Part shown: piece by piece, positions 1-8,320 of the stretch
Layout of the letters: every line of letters starts with the position of its first letter
Position numbering within the stretch: position 1 is the stretch's first letter
NCBI RefSeq assembly: GCF_003851045.1
Contig: NZ_BFBX01000032.1
Coordinates: forward strand, 55,172-96,364
Length of the DNA stretch: 41,193 nucleotides
Source: Paenibacillus sp. 598K
GTDB lineage: Bacteria > Bacillota > Bacilli > Paenibacillales > Paenibacillaceae
Direction: 5' to 3'
Position numbers and translations under genes: made by a program
Notes under the pieces: generated by a model
What the model was told of the DNA's origin: nothing
Databases searched by the model: none
Seen by the model: the letters and a program-made list of their open reading frames with translations, nothing else

Positions 1-140
1 CCTCCGAGGGTGTCGGCAGCTGGACGTTTATCGGTACGCTGGCGATTGCTGCCGGCTGCTTTGTGGCGATGGTCAAGTTTCGCCTCCATCCGCTGCCAGT
101 GATGATCGGCTCGGCGATTGCAGGCATCGTGTTATTTTAG
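1..140 (+). CDS. Chromate transporter, C-terminal fragment (5' end outside window)
   Basis: The reading frame is open from base 3 to a TAG at 138-140 and encodes about 45 residues. They form two hydrophobic segments separated by a short basic turn (KFRLHPLP). This hydrophobic, R/K-x-x-x-NP/HP-turn, hydrophobic ending resembles the C-terminus of ChrA-type chromate ion transporters, which are integral membrane proteins. Only the tail is visible, so the family call rests on weak similarity; any small multi-pass transporter with a comparable tail would fit. The next gene follows after about 100 bases and has its own promoter candidate, so the two are probably not one operon. Confidence 0.45.
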   Translation, partial: SEGVGSWTFIGTLAIAAGCFVAMVKFRLHPLPVMIGSAIAGIVLF

Positions 141-152
141 GTTATCGAGCGA

Positions 153-181
153 TTGACCAGAACTGTTAGAAGTGTTAGTAT
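153..181 (+). promoter_or_regulatory. Sigma-A promoter candidate for the mannosidase gene
   Basis: TTGACC at 153-158 and TAGTAT at 176-181 are separated by 17 bases. The -35 matches consensus at 5 of 6 positions and the -10 at 4 of 6. It lies 63 bases before the chosen start codon at 244. Confidence 0.5.
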
Positions 182-243
182 TCTCGTGTAATTATGAACT
201 AATAAAAACACAATATACTAACAAAAATAACTGGAGGCTGGCC

Positions 244-2790
244 ATGGGCGAGATGAAATGGACGATTGGCAATTGGGAGTTCAAGAGCTGCGAGGAGGAG
301 AAATGGCTGCCCGCGCAAGTGCCGGGCTGCGTACATACAGACCTGTACCGCAACGAGCGCATCGCAAATCCGTTCTACGGCACCAATGAGCATCGACTGC
401 AATGGATCGATAAACAGGACTGGGAATACCAGTCTCGCTTCGAGGCGCCGGCGGAGCTGCTCGGCCATACGCGCATCGAGCTCGTGTTCGAAGGACTGGA
501 CACGTACGCGGACGTCTCGCTGAACGGCCATGCGATCCTGTCGGCCGACAATATGTTCCGGTCCTGGCGAGTCGATGTCAAGCCGTACTTGATCGAAGGC
601 GCCAATACGCTGCATGTCCGCTTCCGCTCGCCGATCCAGGAGGATCTGCCCAAGCTGCGGGCGCTTGGCTACGCGCTGCCAGCGAGCAATGATCAGTCCG
701 AGCTGGGCGGGCTCGGAGATGACAAGGTAAGCATATTCGCCCGCAAGGCTCCCTACCACTATGGCTGGGACTGGGGACCGCGGCTCGTGACGAGCGGCAT
801 CTGGCGCGAGGTGCGGCTGGAGGGATGGAGCGGCGTCCAGTTCGGGGATCTCTATATTCGGCAGGACGAGGTGAGCGCCGAGCGGGCGCAGCTGACCGCA
901 GTCGCGACCGTACGCGCCGAAGCGTCGGGAGCGGCCGAGCTGACCGTGACGGCTGCGGGACAGACTTGGCAGCGTACAGTCGACTTGAAGGCCGGTGACA
1001 ACACGGTGGAGCTGCAGCTCGATCTCGCCGAGCCTCGACTCTGGTGGTGCCGGGGGCTCGGCGATGCGCATCTCTATACATTCCGGGCTATCATCGACCG
1101 CATGGGCCGGACGTCGGAGCGCGAGGCGCGCACCGGACTGCGGAAGGTGCGGCTCGTACGGGAGCAGGATCGCGATGGCGCGACGTTCTACATCGAGCTG
1201 AACGGCGTGCCGGTATTCGCCAAGGGTGCCAACCATATCCCGGGCGACAGCTTCGTCACGGAGATGACGTATGAGCGCTATCGTCATGAGGTTGCTTCTG
1301 CCGCAGCCTCCAATATGAACATGCTGCGCGTTTGGGGGGGCGGCATTTACGAGCAGACGGCATTTTACGAGCTGTGCGACGAGTACGGCATCCTCGTCTG
1401 GCAAGACTTTATGTTTGCCTGCAGCATGTACCCCGGCGACCCGGCGTTCCTCGACAATGTGCGGGCCGAGGCTGAGGAGAATGTCAAGCGACTGCGCAAT
1501 CATCCTTCGATTGCCCTCTGGTGCGGCAACAACGAGATCGACTCGGCCTGGGCGCAGTACAACGAGCATGGCGGTTGGGGCTGGAAGAAGGCATTCACGC
1601 CGGAGCAGCGTGACAAGCTGTGGGCAGACTACGAAGCGGTGTTCCATGACATCCTGCCTGCTGCTGTCTCGTCTTTTGCGGACGGCATCGACTACTGGCC
1701 GTCCTCGCCGATGCAGGCGCTGACTCGCGATAAGGAACAGCATGCGACGAGTCGCTCCTCTGTGGGCGATATCCATTATTGGGGCGTCTGGCATGCGGGA
1801 GATCCGTTCGACGATTATAACGTTAATATCGGTCGCTTCATGAGCGAGTACGGATTCCAGTCCTTCCCGGAGTACAAGTCTGTGCGCACCTATGCCGAGG
1901 AGTCCGACCTTGCGCTGGAGTCGGATGTGATGCTGGCGCATCAGCGCAACGGCGCAGGCAACCGGATCATCAAGCAATACATGGACCAGTATCTGCCGGA
2001 GCCCAAGGACTTCCCTGCCTTCCTCTATCTGAGTCAGGTGCTGCAGGCGGAGGCGATGAAGACGGCGATCGAGGCACACCGGCGCCGCAAGCCGTATTGC
2101 ATGGGGACATTGTACTGGCAGATGAACGACTGTTGGCCGGTCGCCTCGTGGGCGGGCATGGACTATTATGGCCGCTGGAAGGCGTTGCAGTATTATGCGA
2201 AGCGCAGCTTCCAGGATACGATGCTGTCGATCGACGGCAGCCAGGACGGCCAGGTCGGCATCCATCTGCTGAACGACACGCTGGCGGCGGTCGAAGGCGA
2301 GCTAAAGCTGGCACTGTTCGACTTCGACGGCAAGCGGCTAAAGGAGGAGAGTCTGCCTGCCGCCGTGGCTAGCAATAGCGCATCGTTGATCGTGTCCCGT
2401 GACACAGACGAGCTGCTGGCTGGAGCGGACCCCGTGCGGACGGTGCTGGTCGCCGAGCTGTGGCGTGGCGCGGAACGGCTGGACAGCCGGGAGCATTACT
2501 TCGTCCCGGGCAAGCAGCTGACGCTGTCTGCGGCTCAGGTCGAAGCGCGCGAGGTGGAGGGCAGCGGCGGTACGCAGTTCACGCTGACGACCGATACGCT
2601 GGCCAAGCAGGTGTGGCTGTCCGCCGAGGCGGAGGGCGTGTTCTCCGACAACTTCTTCGATTTGTTGCCGGGACAGCCGGTCACCGTCACTTTCGAGAAG
2701 CGCGACGACGAAGCGCAGCCTTTTGCGATCGGACAGCCGGGAGCGCTGAGCGTTCGTTCGATGGCGGATTTTATTCGGAGTGAAGCCTAG
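244..2790 (+). CDS. Glycoside hydrolase family 2, beta-mannosidase
   Basis: Predicted to remove terminal beta-D-mannose from the non-reducing end of manno-oligosaccharides by a retaining mechanism; no signal peptide is visible, so it should act in the cytoplasm. The 848-residue protein has the GH2 order: N-terminal sugar-binding domain, immunoglobulin-like domain, TIM barrel, C-terminal beta domains. The general acid/base is E431 in WCGNNEID and the nucleophile is E535 in MSEYGFQSFP, about 104 residues apart as usual for the family; the SEYGFQSFP form favours beta-mannosidase over beta-galactosidase or glucuronidase. An in-frame ATG lies at 172, but GGAGG at 233-237 stands 6 bases before the ATG at 244, so I chose 244. 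A terminator follows. Its neighbour is the rhamnose operon, which suggests polysaccharide use, but the substrate is not proven. Confidence 0.9.
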   Translation: MGEMKWTIGNWEFKSCEEEKWLPAQVPGCVHTDLYRNERIANPFYGTNEHRLQWIDKQDWEYQSRFEAPAELLGHTRIELVFEGLDTYADVSLNGHAILSADNMFRSWRVDVKPYLIEGANTLHVRFRSPIQEDLPKLRALGYALPASNDQSELGGLGDDKVSIFARKAPYHYGWDWGPRLVTSGIWREVRLEGWSGVQFGDLYIRQDEVSAERAQLTAVATVRAEASGAAELTVTAAGQTWQRTVDLKAGDNTVELQLDLAEPRLWWCRGLGDAHLYTFRAIIDRMGRTSEREARTGLRKVRLVREQDRDGATFYIELNGVPVFAKGANHIPGDSFVTEMTYERYRHEVASAAASNMNMLRVWGGGIYEQTAFYELCDEYGILVWQDFMFACSMYPGDPAFLDNVRAEAEENVKRLRNHPSIALWCGNNEIDSAWAQYNEHGGWGWKKAFTPEQRDKLWADYEAVFHDILPAAVSSFADGIDYWPSSPMQALTRDKEQHATSRSSVGDIHYWGVWHAGDPFDDYNVNIGRFMSEYGFQSFPEYKSVRTYAEESDLALESDVMLAHQRNGAGNRIIKQYMDQYLPEPKDFPAFLYLSQVLQAEAMKTAIEAHRRRKPYCMGTLYWQMNDCWPVASWAGMDYYGRWKALQYYAKRSFQDTMLSIDGSQDGQVGIHLLNDTLAAVEGELKLALFDFDGKRLKEESLPAAVASNSASLIVSRDTDELLAGADPVRTVLVAELWRGAERLDSREHYFVPGKQLTLSAAQVEAREVEGSGGTQFTLTTDTLAKQVWLSAEAEGVFSDNFFDLLPGQPVTVTFEKRDDEAQPFAIGQPGALSVRSMADFIRSEA

Positions 2791-2852
2791 CTGCAGATGA
2801 GCAGCGGCGAAGAAGTGTAGAAGCGCAGAAGTACTTTTAAAGTGGATACAGG

Positions 2853-2888
2853 GCGGTGCGGGAGTAAGTTCCCGCATCGCTCGTTTTT
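2853..2888 (+). terminator. Rho-independent terminator after the mannosidase gene
   Basis: GCGGTGCGGGA pairs with TTCCCGCATCGC (one G-T wobble) across a loop of about 5 bases, followed by TCGTTTTTG. Confidence 0.8.
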
Positions 2889-2969
2889 GTTACTGGTTTA
2901 TTTCAACTTAATGAGTCTTGCATTGCGTCTGAGGTCAGCGAAAGCCGGGTCATTCTGTGCAAGAATAAA

Positions 2970-2984
2970 ATGATAGCGCTCTCT
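2970..2984 (+). promoter_or_regulatory. cre-like catabolite responsive element (CcpA site candidate)
   Basis: The 15 bases ATGATAGCGCTCTCT match the cre consensus WTGNAANCGNWNNCW with one mismatch (T for the first A of AA). The centre lies about 60 bases upstream of the rhaEW -10. Carbon catabolite control of rhamnose use would be expected; the direction of the effect from this upstream position is uncertain. Confidence 0.5.
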
Positions 2985-3010
2985 TCAAGGAATTCGGACA
3001 AAAATAAGGG

Positions 3011-3039
3011 TATTCAAAGCAAAATTCGCATGCTATAAT
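3011..3039 (+). promoter_or_regulatory. Rhamnose operon promoter candidate
   Basis: A perfect TATAAT at 3034-3039 is preceded at 17 bases by a poor -35, TATTCA (3011-3016). A weak -35 fits a regulated promoter. Downstream, ACAAACA occurs at 3044-3050 and again at 3058-3064 in an A/C-rich stretch that could be the operator for the DeoR-type regulator encoded at the end of the operon. Confidence 0.5.
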
Positions 3040-3091
3040 GGGCACAAACAGAAATAAACAAACATAAAACAAAAATGGAGGCATAATTATT

Positions 3092-5161
3092 ATGGTACAA
3101 AGCTTGTGGGATGACCAAAAGGCTTCGCAGCAGAAAACAGGGCTGGACCAGCTCGTCTATCGTTCCAATCTGATCGGTACGGATCGCCGTGTGTGCAACT
3201 GGGGCGGCGGCAATACGTCGACAAAGACGATCGTCCAGGATTTCCGCGGCCGCGATGTCGAAGTAATGTATGTGAAGGGCAGCGGCTCCGACCTCGCGAC
3301 GATGAAGGCGGCTAACTTCACCGGTCTGCGAATGGAGGATATCCGGCCGCTCATCGAGAAGGACGAGATGCCGGACGAGGAGATGGTCGCTTACCTGGTC
3401 AACTGCATGATCGACAGCAAGCACCCGCGCGCCTCGATCGAGACGCTGCTGCATGCCTTCCTTCCCTTCAAGCATGTGGACCATACGCATCCAGATGCAA
3501 TCATCAGCCTGTGCTGCGCTGACAACGGCCAGGAGCTGGCCAAGGAGATCTTCGGCGACCGCTATGTGTGGGTACCCTACGTAAGACCTGGCTTCACGCT
3601 GTCCAAGATGATCGCCGAAGGCGTGCGGAACAACCCTAACGCCGAGCTCGTGCTGATGGAGAAGCATGGTCTGGTCACCTGGGGCGAGACGTCGGAGGAG
3701 TGCTACGCACAGACGATCAAGATCATCAGCGAAGCGGAGGCATTCATCGAAGCTCGCGTCGAGGAAGCGAAGCTGTTCGGCGGCGCCAAGTACGAGACGC
3801 TGCCTGAGGCGAAGCGCCGCGAGCTGCTCGGCGAGCTCATGCCGGTCATCCGGGGTGCGGTAAGCCAGGGCCAGAAGATGATCCTCAGTTACGATGACGG
3901 CGACGACGTGCTGCAATTCGTCAATAGCCATAATGCAGGCACACTGTCCCAAGTCGGCGCAGCTTGCCCGGATCATCTGGTCCATACGAAGATGGTGCCG
4001 CTCTATGTCGAGTGGGACCCGGCATCCGGCGACATCGCCAGCCTGAAGGAAGCTGTTCAAGCAGGCATCCGCGCTTTCGAGACCAAGTACGTGGCGTATT
4101 TCGAGGCCAACAAGCATATCGGCGACAAAATGTTCGAAGCTGCGCCGCGCGTTATCCTGATCCCTGGCATCGGCATGGTCAATACGGGCAAGAGCTGGGC
4201 GATGTCGCAGGTGAGCGGCGCGCTCTACCATCGGGCAATCGCAGTTATGCGCGGCGCGACCAGCCTTGGCGAGTTCGTCTCGCTGAGCGAGAATGAGTCG
4301 TACAACGTCGAATACTGGCCGCTCGAGCTCTACAAGCTGTCGCTTGCTCCGGCCGAGGCGGAGTTCTCCCGCAAAATCGCCTTTATCACTGGCGGCGCCG
4401 GCGGCATCGGCAGCGAGACGGCTCGTCGTCTCGTCTCCGAAGGCGCGCATGTCGTGCTGGCCGACCTGAACCTCGAGGGCGCGCAGAAGGTAGCGGACGA
4501 GATCAACGGCGCTTACGGCGAAGGCCGGGCGATCGCGCTCAAGATGGACGTGACCAAGGAGGAGGAGGTGCAAGCGGCCTTCGCGGACACCGCGATCGCT
4601 TATGGCGGCGTGGACATCCTGGTCAACAATGCCGGACTTGCAACCTCCAGCCCGTTCGACGAGACGTCGCTCAAGGAGTGGAATCTGAACATCAACGTGC
4701 TCGGTACCGGCTATTTCCTGGTCGCTCGCGAAGCGTTCAAGCAGATGAAGGCGCAGCAGATCGGCGGCAACATGGTATTCATCGGCTCCAAAAACTCGAT
4801 CTACGCTGGCAAAAACGCCTCGGCCTACAGCGCAGCGAAGGCGCTCGAGGCTCATCTGGCGCGTTGTATCGCCAGCGAGGGCGGCGAGTTCGGCATCCGG
4901 GTCAACACCGTACTGCCTGACGCCATCCTGCAAGGCTCGGCGATCTGGAATTCCAACTGGCGCAATGAGCGGGCGGCCGCTTACGGCATCGAGCCGGACC
5001 AACTGGAGGAGTACTACCGCAAAAGAACGACGCTGCTGGTCAACATCTACCCGAGCGACATCGCCGAAGGCATCGCCTTCTTCGCATCGTCCCGCTCGGC
5101 CAAGACGACAGGCTGCATGCTGACGATCGACGGCGGCGTACCGGCAGCTTTTACAAGATAA
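3092..5161 (+). CDS. rhaEW: Bifunctional rhamnulose-1-phosphate aldolase / lactaldehyde dehydrogenase
   Basis: Cleaves L-rhamnulose 1-phosphate to dihydroxyacetone phosphate and L-lactaldehyde, then oxidises the aldehyde to lactate in the same 689-residue cytoplasmic polypeptide. The N-terminal half is a class II aldolase/adducin domain with zinc-ligand motifs DHTHPDAI and EKHGLVTWG. The C-terminal part is a short-chain dehydrogenase with the nucleotide motif TGGAGGIG at residues 433-440, NNAG, and the catalytic pair Y579/K583 in YSAAK. Length and architecture match the fused enzyme of B. subtilis (formerly YuxG). The start has TGGAGG at 3076-3081. It is the first gene of the rhamnose operon; the next start lies 26 bases downstream. 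Lactate made here could feed the lutABC system further along the window, which is an inference from pathway logic. Confidence 0.93.
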   Translation: MVQSLWDDQKASQQKTGLDQLVYRSNLIGTDRRVCNWGGGNTSTKTIVQDFRGRDVEVMYVKGSGSDLATMKAANFTGLRMEDIRPLIEKDEMPDEEMVAYLVNCMIDSKHPRASIETLLHAFLPFKHVDHTHPDAIISLCCADNGQELAKEIFGDRYVWVPYVRPGFTLSKMIAEGVRNNPNAELVLMEKHGLVTWGETSEECYAQTIKIISEAEAFIEARVEEAKLFGGAKYETLPEAKRRELLGELMPVIRGAVSQGQKMILSYDDGDDVLQFVNSHNAGTLSQVGAACPDHLVHTKMVPLYVEWDPASGDIASLKEAVQAGIRAFETKYVAYFEANKHIGDKMFEAAPRVILIPGIGMVNTGKSWAMSQVSGALYHRAIAVMRGATSLGEFVSLSENESYNVEYWPLELYKLSLAPAEAEFSRKIAFITGGAGGIGSETARRLVSEGAHVVLADLNLEGAQKVADEINGAYGEGRAIALKMDVTKEEEVQAAFADTAIAYGGVDILVNNAGLATSSPFDETSLKEWNLNINVLGTGYFLVAREAFKQMKAQQIGGNMVFIGSKNSIYAGKNASAYSAAKALEAHLARCIASEGGEFGIRVNTVLPDAILQGSAIWNSNWRNERAAAYGIEPDQLEEYYRKRTTLLVNIYPSDIAEGIAFFASSRSAKTTGCMLTIDGGVPAAFTR

Positions 5162-5187
5162 GCAAGTTAAGTTAGGAGGCGAGCGCT

Positions 5188-5556
5188 ATGCGCACGAAGG
5201 GGGCGCTGCAGTGGATCATACCCGACTGTTATATCCCTGCAGTCAGCTCCGGCGCGCTGGTGAGCCACGAATCGATCTGTGTGCTCAACCTGTGCCCGGA
5301 GGATGCCCTGCTGAGCATCACGGTCTTCTATGAAGACCGTGATCCGCTCGAGGACATCAAAGTATATGTGGCGGGCCGACGCACCAAGCATATCCGCACC
5401 AGCTCGCTCAAGAAGGACGGCGAAGCGATCCCGGTCGGCGTGCCGTATGCGGTGGAGGTGACCAGCGATGTGCCGGTTATTATCCAGTACAGCCGCCTGG
5501 ACTCGACCCAGTCGGAAAACGCCTTGATGACGACGATGGCTCATCCGCTCCTGTAG
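5188..5556 (+). CDS. ASRT-family (Anabaena sensory rhodopsin transducer-like) small protein
   Basis: A 122-residue soluble protein without signal peptide or membrane segment. It shows the diagnostic pattern of the sensory rhodopsin transducer family: W-I-P-x-C/G-Y-I-P near the N-terminus, E-S-I-C-V-L-N, ITVFYEDRDP, the basic RRTKHIRTSSL, SDVPVIIQYSRLD and S-ENAL at the C-terminus. The founding member binds the cytoplasmic face of a microbial rhodopsin, but no rhodopsin gene is visible here. Comparative work on the family proposed a role as a small-molecule (sugar-type) binding domain, and its place between rhaEW and rhaI supports a rhamnose-linked function such as sugar binding, epimer handling or signalling. 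The operon carries no recognisable rhaM mutarotase. AGGAGG at 5174-5179 sets the start. Family call strong, function unknown. Confidence 0.85.
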   Translation: MRTKGALQWIIPDCYIPAVSSGALVSHESICVLNLCPEDALLSITVFYEDRDPLEDIKVYVAGRRTKHIRTSSLKKDGEAIPVGVPYAVEVTSDVPVIIQYSRLDSTQSENALMTTMAHPLL

Positions 5557-5608
5557 GAGCATGTCCGGCATAGAGCATCTATATTAAAATGGTAGAGGAG
5601 AATATACG

Positions 5609-6829
5609 ATGACAGATCGCGCATACCAGCTTTTCGAGGAGCAGCAGCAGGCACGCGGCATCGACCTCGGAGCTGTCAGACAACAATTGAAATCGCTTCA
5701 GATCGAGACGCCCTCCTGGGGCTATGGCGACTCCGGCACGCGCTTCAAGGTGTTCCCAAAAAACGGCGTGCCTCGCAACCCGTTCGAGAAGTTCGATGAT
5801 GCGGCTCAAGTACACAAATATACCGGCGCCTGCAAATCGGTCGCCATCCATATCCCGTGGGACAAAGTCGACGACTACGACAAGCTGCGCAGCCATGCCG
5901 AAAGTCTGAATCTGTCGATCGGCGCGGTCAATCCGAACCTGTTCCAGGACGAGGAATACATGCTGGGCAGCGTCTGCCATACCGATGCAGCAATCCGTCG
6001 CAAGGCGACCGAGCATCTGCTGGAGTGCGTCGACATCGCCAAGGCAACCGGCTCGCGCGACATCAGCCTGTGGTTCGCCGATGGCACCAACTATCCGGGT
6101 CAAGGCAACATCCGCAAGCGCAAGGCGTGGATGCATGAAGCGCTCGCCGAGATGTATGCGGCCTTGACGCCGCAGATGCGGATGCTGATCGAGTACAAGA
6201 CGTTCGAGCCGGCATTTTACCATACCGACCTGGCAGACTGGGGCATGTCGTTCAATATGGCGAACAAGCTCGGCCCGCAAGCGCAGGTGCTGGTCGACAC
6301 GGGGCACCATGCCCAAGGGATCAACGTTGAGCATATCGTCGCTTACCTGATCGACGAGCAAAAGCTCGGCGGCTTCCACTTCAACAGCCGCAAGTACGCA
6401 GACGACGACCTGATCGTCGGCACGATCAATCCGTATGAGCTGTTCCTGATCTTCTATCAGATCCTCGAGGCGTCGCAGGACGACCAGGGCGCGATCCGCG
6501 ATACTGTGAGCAATATCGCCTATATGATCGACCAGTCGCATAATATCGAGCGCAAAATCCCGGCGATGATTCGCTCGGTGCTCAACGTGCAAACCCAGTA
6601 TGCCAAAGCGCTGCTGATCAATCATGACGAGGTGCGCGCGGCGCAGGAAGCGGGCGACGTACTGGCGGCCGAGGACGCGGTGCGCAAGGCGTCGGAGTTC
6701 GATGTGACGCCTCTGCTGCAAGCGGTGCGCGAGGAGCAGGGCTTGCCGGCTGACCCAATGAAGGCGTATCTGGAGAGCGGCTACGAGGAGAGCATCGCGC
6801 CTCGCGGCAAGGGCGGTGCCAGCTGGTGA
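5609..6829 (+). CDS. rhaI: L-rhamnose isomerase, RhaI type
   Basis: Interconverts L-rhamnose and L-rhamnulose, the first step of the pathway. The 406-residue protein resembles the Pseudomonas stutzeri/Gram-positive RhaI class rather than the E. coli RhaA class: it has PSWGYGDSGTRF near residue 37, HIPWDK, SVCHTDAAIRRKA, LWFADGTNYPGQ, EYKTFEPAFY, the metal-site run LVDTGHHAQGIN, GGFHFNSRKYADDDL and MIDQSHN. It is a TIM barrel needing divalent metal ions. AGAGGAG lies 9 bases before the ATG. The stop overlaps the GTG start of rhaB by 4 bases (GTGA), so the two are probably translationally coupled. Confidence 0.93.
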   Translation: MTDRAYQLFEEQQQARGIDLGAVRQQLKSLQIETPSWGYGDSGTRFKVFPKNGVPRNPFEKFDDAAQVHKYTGACKSVAIHIPWDKVDDYDKLRSHAESLNLSIGAVNPNLFQDEEYMLGSVCHTDAAIRRKATEHLLECVDIAKATGSRDISLWFADGTNYPGQGNIRKRKAWMHEALAEMYAALTPQMRMLIEYKTFEPAFYHTDLADWGMSFNMANKLGPQAQVLVDTGHHAQGINVEHIVAYLIDEQKLGGFHFNSRKYADDDLIVGTINPYELFLIFYQILEASQDDQGAIRDTVSNIAYMIDQSHNIERKIPAMIRSVLNVQTQYAKALLINHDEVRAAQEAGDVLAAEDAVRKASEFDVTPLLQAVREEQGLPADPMKAYLESGYEESIAPRGKGGASW

Positions 6830-8298
6830 GCAGCGTCATCGCCTTCGACCTTGGCGCGAGCAGCGGCAGAGCGCTGATCGGCACTTTGGCGGACGGCAAG
6901 CTGACGGTCCAGGAGGTGCACCGCTTCGCCAATGATCCGGTGCGGACCGGCAAGCATCTGCATTGGGATATCCTGCGGCTGTACCACGAGATCAAGCAGG
7001 GCATCATCAAGGCGAGACAGCAAGGTCTGGCCTTCTCCAGCATCGCCATCGATTCGTGGGCCGTCGACTTTGGCCTGCTGGATCGACATGGCGAGCTGCT
7101 CGGCAATCCGTACCACTATCGCGACCATCAGACAGACGGAGCGATGGCGGAGGTGTTCGCGCAGGTGCCGGAGCAGGAGCTGTTCGGACGGACCGGCATC
7201 CAGTTCCTGCAGTTCAACACGATCTTCCAGCTCCACGCGATGCGGCAGCGCGGCTCGGTGACGCTGGAGCAGGCGGAGCGGCTGCTGATGATCCCGGACC
7301 TGCTGCGCTATTACCTGACCGGGGAGCAGACGAGCGAATTCTCCAACGCGACGACGACCCAACTGTATGATCCGCAGCGGATGGACTGGGATCGCGAGCT
7401 GATGACGCGGCTCGGCCTGCGTCCCGAGCTGTTCGCGCCGGTCGTCATGCCAGGCACGGTCGTCGGCCAGCTTCGCCCAGAGCTGGCGGAGGAGCTGGAT
7501 GTCCCGGTCTGCCCGGTCATTGCGGTGGCCGAGCACGATACGGGCTCCGCTGTCGCGGCTGTGCCGGCGGGCGAGGCGCCGTTCGCTTACTTGAGCTGCG
7601 GCACCTGGTCGCTGATGGGGACCGAGGTGTCGGAGCCGGTGCTGACCGAGCGCGCCCGCGAGCTGAACTTCACCAACGAAGGCGGGGTTGGCGGCACCTT
7701 CCGTCTGCTCAAGAACATCATGGGGCTGTGGATCATCCAGGAGTGTCGCCGCATCTGGGTGCAGGAGGGACAGGACATCGGCTTCGCAGAGCTGGTCGAG
7801 CTGGCACGCGCCGAGCAAGCGTGCGTCAGTCTGATCGATCCGGATGACGATGCGTTTTTCAACCCTGCGCATATGCCTTCGGCCGTCCAGGCGTATTGTC
7901 GCCGCACCGGCCAGCCGGTGCCCGAGACGCCAGGCGCGATCATCCGTTGCGTGACGGATTCGCTGGCGCTCAAGTACCGCTATATCCTGGGCCTCACGTC
8001 CGAGCTGGCAGGTGTAGCGTACGGAGGGCTGCATATGGTCGGCGGCGGCATCCAGAATCGTCTGCTCTGTCAGCTGACGGCGGACGCGATCGGCAAGCCG
8101 GTCTGGGCCGGACCTATCGAGGGGAGCGCGATCGGCAATATTCTGGTACAATACATGACATTGGGCAAGATTACGACGATCGGTGAAGCGAGACAGATCG
8201 TTCGCGACTCCTTCCCTATGGAGATCTATGAGCCGCAGAATTCGGCGGTATGGGATGAGGCGTACGCGGGATTTGTGCAGCTAACGGGGCTGCGCTAA
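6826..8298 (+). CDS. rhaB: Rhamnulokinase
   Basis: Phosphorylates L-rhamnulose to L-rhamnulose 1-phosphate with ATP, supplying the aldolase encoded upstream. The 490-residue protein is an FGGY-family kinase: N-terminal phosphate-binding AFDLGASSGRAL, SIAIDSWAVDFGLLD, the central EHDTGSAVAAVPA and SCGTWSLMG, and C-terminal MVGGGIQNRLLCQLTADA. The start is GTG at 6826 inside the rhaI stop, with only a weak purine-rich site before it, consistent with coupled translation. Confidence 0.95.
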   Translation: MSSVIAFDLGASSGRALIGTLADGKLTVQEVHRFANDPVRTGKHLHWDILRLYHEIKQGIIKARQQGLAFSSIAIDSWAVDFGLLDRHGELLGNPYHYRDHQTDGAMAEVFAQVPEQELFGRTGIQFLQFNTIFQLHAMRQRGSVTLEQAERLLMIPDLLRYYLTGEQTSEFSNATTTQLYDPQRMDWDRELMTRLGLRPELFAPVVMPGTVVGQLRPELAEELDVPVCPVIAVAEHDTGSAVAAVPAGEAPFAYLSCGTWSLMGTEVSEPVLTERARELNFTNEGGVGGTFRLLKNIMGLWIIQECRRIWVQEGQDIGFAELVELARAEQACVSLIDPDDDAFFNPAHMPSAVQAYCRRTGQPVPETPGAIIRCVTDSLALKYRYILGLTSELAGVAYGGLHMVGGGIQNRLLCQLTADAIGKPVWAGPIEGSAIGNILVQYMTLGKITTIGEARQIVRDSFPMEIYEPQNSAVWDEAYAGFVQLTGLR

Positions 8299-8320
8299 CG
8301 AATAGCGGGAGGTGAGAGGG

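Noticed and set aside
199..2265. Long minus-strand open frame (688 codons) opposite the mannosidase gene
   Set aside because: It lacks a ribosome site, its translation is Arg/Leu/His-rich low-information sequence, and it mirrors a well-supported gene; long antisense frames are common at this GC content.
3014..5002. Minus-strand open frame of 662 codons opposite rhaEW
   Set aside because: Shadow of a strongly conserved fusion enzyme; no recognisable domain or start signal.
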